Below, piece after piece: positions 6,143 to 7,479 of a DNA stretch of 7,479 nt. The stretch spans positions 1 to 7,479 of the forward strand of contig JAFVWD010000286.1 in the NCBI GenBank assembly GCA_017501865.1, in the 5' to 3' direction. The notes under the pieces are model-generated. The model had not been told where the DNA came from. It saw only the letters and a program-made list of their open reading frames with translations, and made no database searches. The translations under genes were made by a program, and so were the position numbers. This DNA comes from Clostridia bacterium (GTDB lineage Bacteria; Bacillota; Clostridia; Oscillospirales; Acutalibacteraceae). Position 1 is the stretch's first letter. Every line of letters begins with the position of its first letter.

Positions 6143-7413
6143 CACAGTTCCAAATTTTCAAACGATTTTTCTATGTACATCAAATCAATAAATTTAACAT
6201 TAACCTTAACACCATCATATGCTGAATAATTAATGTTTTCATTATCTGAAATATTTTCAGTTAATGGATATAACAAAGTAACATTTCGAGCATTTTCGTA
6301 TTTCTTTTGATATGCATACATCTGATACATATCTGTTTGAGATATACCGTAATTGGCTGACGAATTATTATTTAACAACTTCCATTTTGTATCCATTATG
6401 AAAACTGCACCGTCAGATTTTCTTGTTATGACAATGTCTGGTCGTAAAGAGAATTTTTTAGGTTTATCGAAAAGATATTTTCCTGAGTGCTGTGCTGAAA
6501 CAATATACTCATTAGAATTCAAATATTTTTTAAGTTTGTTCGCAACATAACTTTCAAAAATAAATTCCATAGGAAATAATAATGCATAAGCAACTTGTGA
6601 ACCAGCAAATGAAGTGAAGCTCTCACCTTTTAAAAAGACCTTGCACCACATCAAAATCAAATCATAATATTTTGAATTTCTGTCGTTAACGCATTTCTTG
6701 AAATCAGCGTTATAATCATTTGAAACATCAACCATTTCAAATGAATTCAACAAAGTTTTCAAATCAGATTTATTTTTAGATGATGTTGTTCGTTTAATCA
6801 AATACAATAATGTTGATTTTATTAATTTATTCTCTGGTCGATTGCAATTGAACTCATCGTATTCAACATAAAAGCGTTCCTTGTGAACAAAATTATACTT
6901 AACCTGTTTTGTAAAATCAATTTTGCCCTTACATACACTTGAATTCTCTTCTATAGTTTCGTAACCACTTTTCAAACCTTTTTTAACAATAGCAAATGCT
7001 TCATTTATAAACATTCTAATAAAGATTTCAAAAAGAGGTAACTTATCCGCATTTACATTTGTAGTTTGCATAGACTTGAATGGTGAATTTTTTAAACATC
7101 TTAGCATTTTAACTAATAGTTTTTTCACATTATCCGTATCATCTTCGCCACAAATCTTCGGTAAAATCTCAATTACAGAACCATCATTAAGTGCAACAAC
7201 ACCAACATAATTTTTGGCAGTAATAACTTTACCAATATTTTTGCGAACACTAACACTCATTAAATCAAGTGCTTCAGTTTCATTTGTTGCATTTGATAAC
7301 ACAAAATTTTCGAGTGAATCAAAAACCTTTGCAGGAAGTTTTTTATAACCATCTATTTCTTTATCTCTTGTAAAAGAGCCGTATTCAGTTATTGTAAAAA
7401 ATTTATTCGCCAT
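6142..7413 (-). CDS. mcrC: McrC-type restriction endonuclease subunit
   Basis: A 423-residue protein matching the McrC nuclease subunit of type IV (modification-dependent) McrBC systems. In that family McrC joins an McrB GTPase ring and cuts DNA carrying modified cytosines. The N-terminal half (about 1-130) contains the segment VGVVALNDGSVIEILPKI (70-87), typical of McrC. The C-terminal nuclease has FIFESYV (284-290), LRPDIVI (323-329) and FIMDTKWK (338-345), giving the PD-(D/E)xK residues D326, D341 and K343, followed by DMYQMYAY (361-368). AAAGGAG at 7423-7429, 9 bases upstream, fixes the start. It follows the upstream gene's stop by 21 bases. Target specificity sits in McrB, which is outside the window, so the modification recognised is unknown. 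Confidence 0.88.
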   Translation of the reverse strand: MANKFFTITEYGSFTRDKEIDGYKKLPAKVFDSLENFVLSNATNETEALDLMSVSVRKNIGKVITAKNYVGVVALNDGSVIEILPKICGEDDTDNVKKLLVKMLRCLKNSPFKSMQTTNVNADKLPLFEIFIRMFINEAFAIVKKGLKSGYETIEENSSVCKGKIDFTKQVKYNFVHKERFYVEYDEFNCNRPENKLIKSTLLYLIKRTTSSKNKSDLKTLLNSFEMVDVSNDYNADFKKCVNDRNSKYYDLILMWCKVFLKGESFTSFAGSQVAYALLFPMEFIFESYVANKLKKYLNSNEYIVSAQHSGKYLFDKPKKFSLRPDIVITRKSDGAVFIMDTKWKLLNNNSSANYGISQTDMYQMYAYQKKYENARNVTLLYPLTENISDNENINYSAYDGVKVNVKFIDLMYIEKSFENLEL

Positions 7414-7434
7414 AATATACGGCTCCTTTCTTTG

Positions 7435-7479
7435 TTATTTATAAATCTTTTGGTATGCCAAAGGATTTTTTAACGCTTC
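7435..7479 (-). CDS. C-terminal end of the gene upstream of McrC, probably McrB GTPase (partial)
   Basis: The right edge carries 14 open codons ending in TAA (7437-7435), giving the tail EALKNPLAYQKIYK. The stop lies 21 bases before the McrC start, with no promoter or terminator between. McrB precedes McrC in nearly all McrBC operons, so McrB is the natural expectation. The 14 residues alone do not prove it. Confidence 0.5.
   Translation of the reverse strand, partial: EALKNPLAYQKIYK

Noticed and set aside
1..7479. CRISPR array, tRNA, rRNA or insertion sequence
   Set aside because: No regularly spaced repeats, cloverleaf with CCA-side stem, rRNA-like conserved stretch, transposase motif or terminal inverted repeats were visible; coding covers nearly all of the window.

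Overview
The window reads as an AT-rich (roughly one-third G+C by eye) chromosomal stretch from a low-GC Gram-positive, most likely a gut-type Clostridia or Ruminococcus-like bacterium. The support is strong Shine-Dalgarno sites (GGAGG, AAGGAG, GAGGAG) with 6-9 base spacing, sigma-A-like promoters, compact operons and Firmicutes-style small proteins. Every gene I can support lies on the minus strand, so transcription runs from high to low coordinates. No tRNA, rRNA, CRISPR array, transposase or integrase was seen.

Reading in the direction of transcription, there are three units. Unit 1 (7479 to about 5164) is a likely type IV restriction operon. It holds the last codons of a gene in the McrB position, a complete McrC-type nuclease, a tightly coupled 174-residue membrane-anchored protein of unknown function, and an ArsC/Spx-family thioredoxin-fold protein. 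It ends at a clear intrinsic terminator.

Unit 2 (about 5089 to 3795) is a compact three-gene cassette: a 47-residue single-pass membrane peptide, a 280-residue SWIM zinc-finger protein and a 46-residue acidic peptide with a perfect EF-hand calcium loop. A hairpin follows. The two small genes are easily missed by automatic annotation.

Unit 3 (about 3633 to the left edge) starts at a good promoter (TTGAGA-17-TACAAT). It encodes a 1048-residue PLD-nuclease/superfamily II helicase/DUF3427 protein. One base after its stop codon comes the start of a protein with the layout of a class III nucleotide cyclase, cut by the window edge.

The restriction operon and the helicase-nuclease suggest a defence-type accessory region. 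The most interesting element is the helicase-cyclase pair. A cyclase-like enzyme translationally coupled to a nuclease-helicase would fit a sensor that makes a nucleotide second messenger, as in Pycsar-type defence. The effector that would prove this, if it exists, lies beyond the left edge. The SWIM/EF-hand/membrane-peptide cassette is a second uncharacterised unit.
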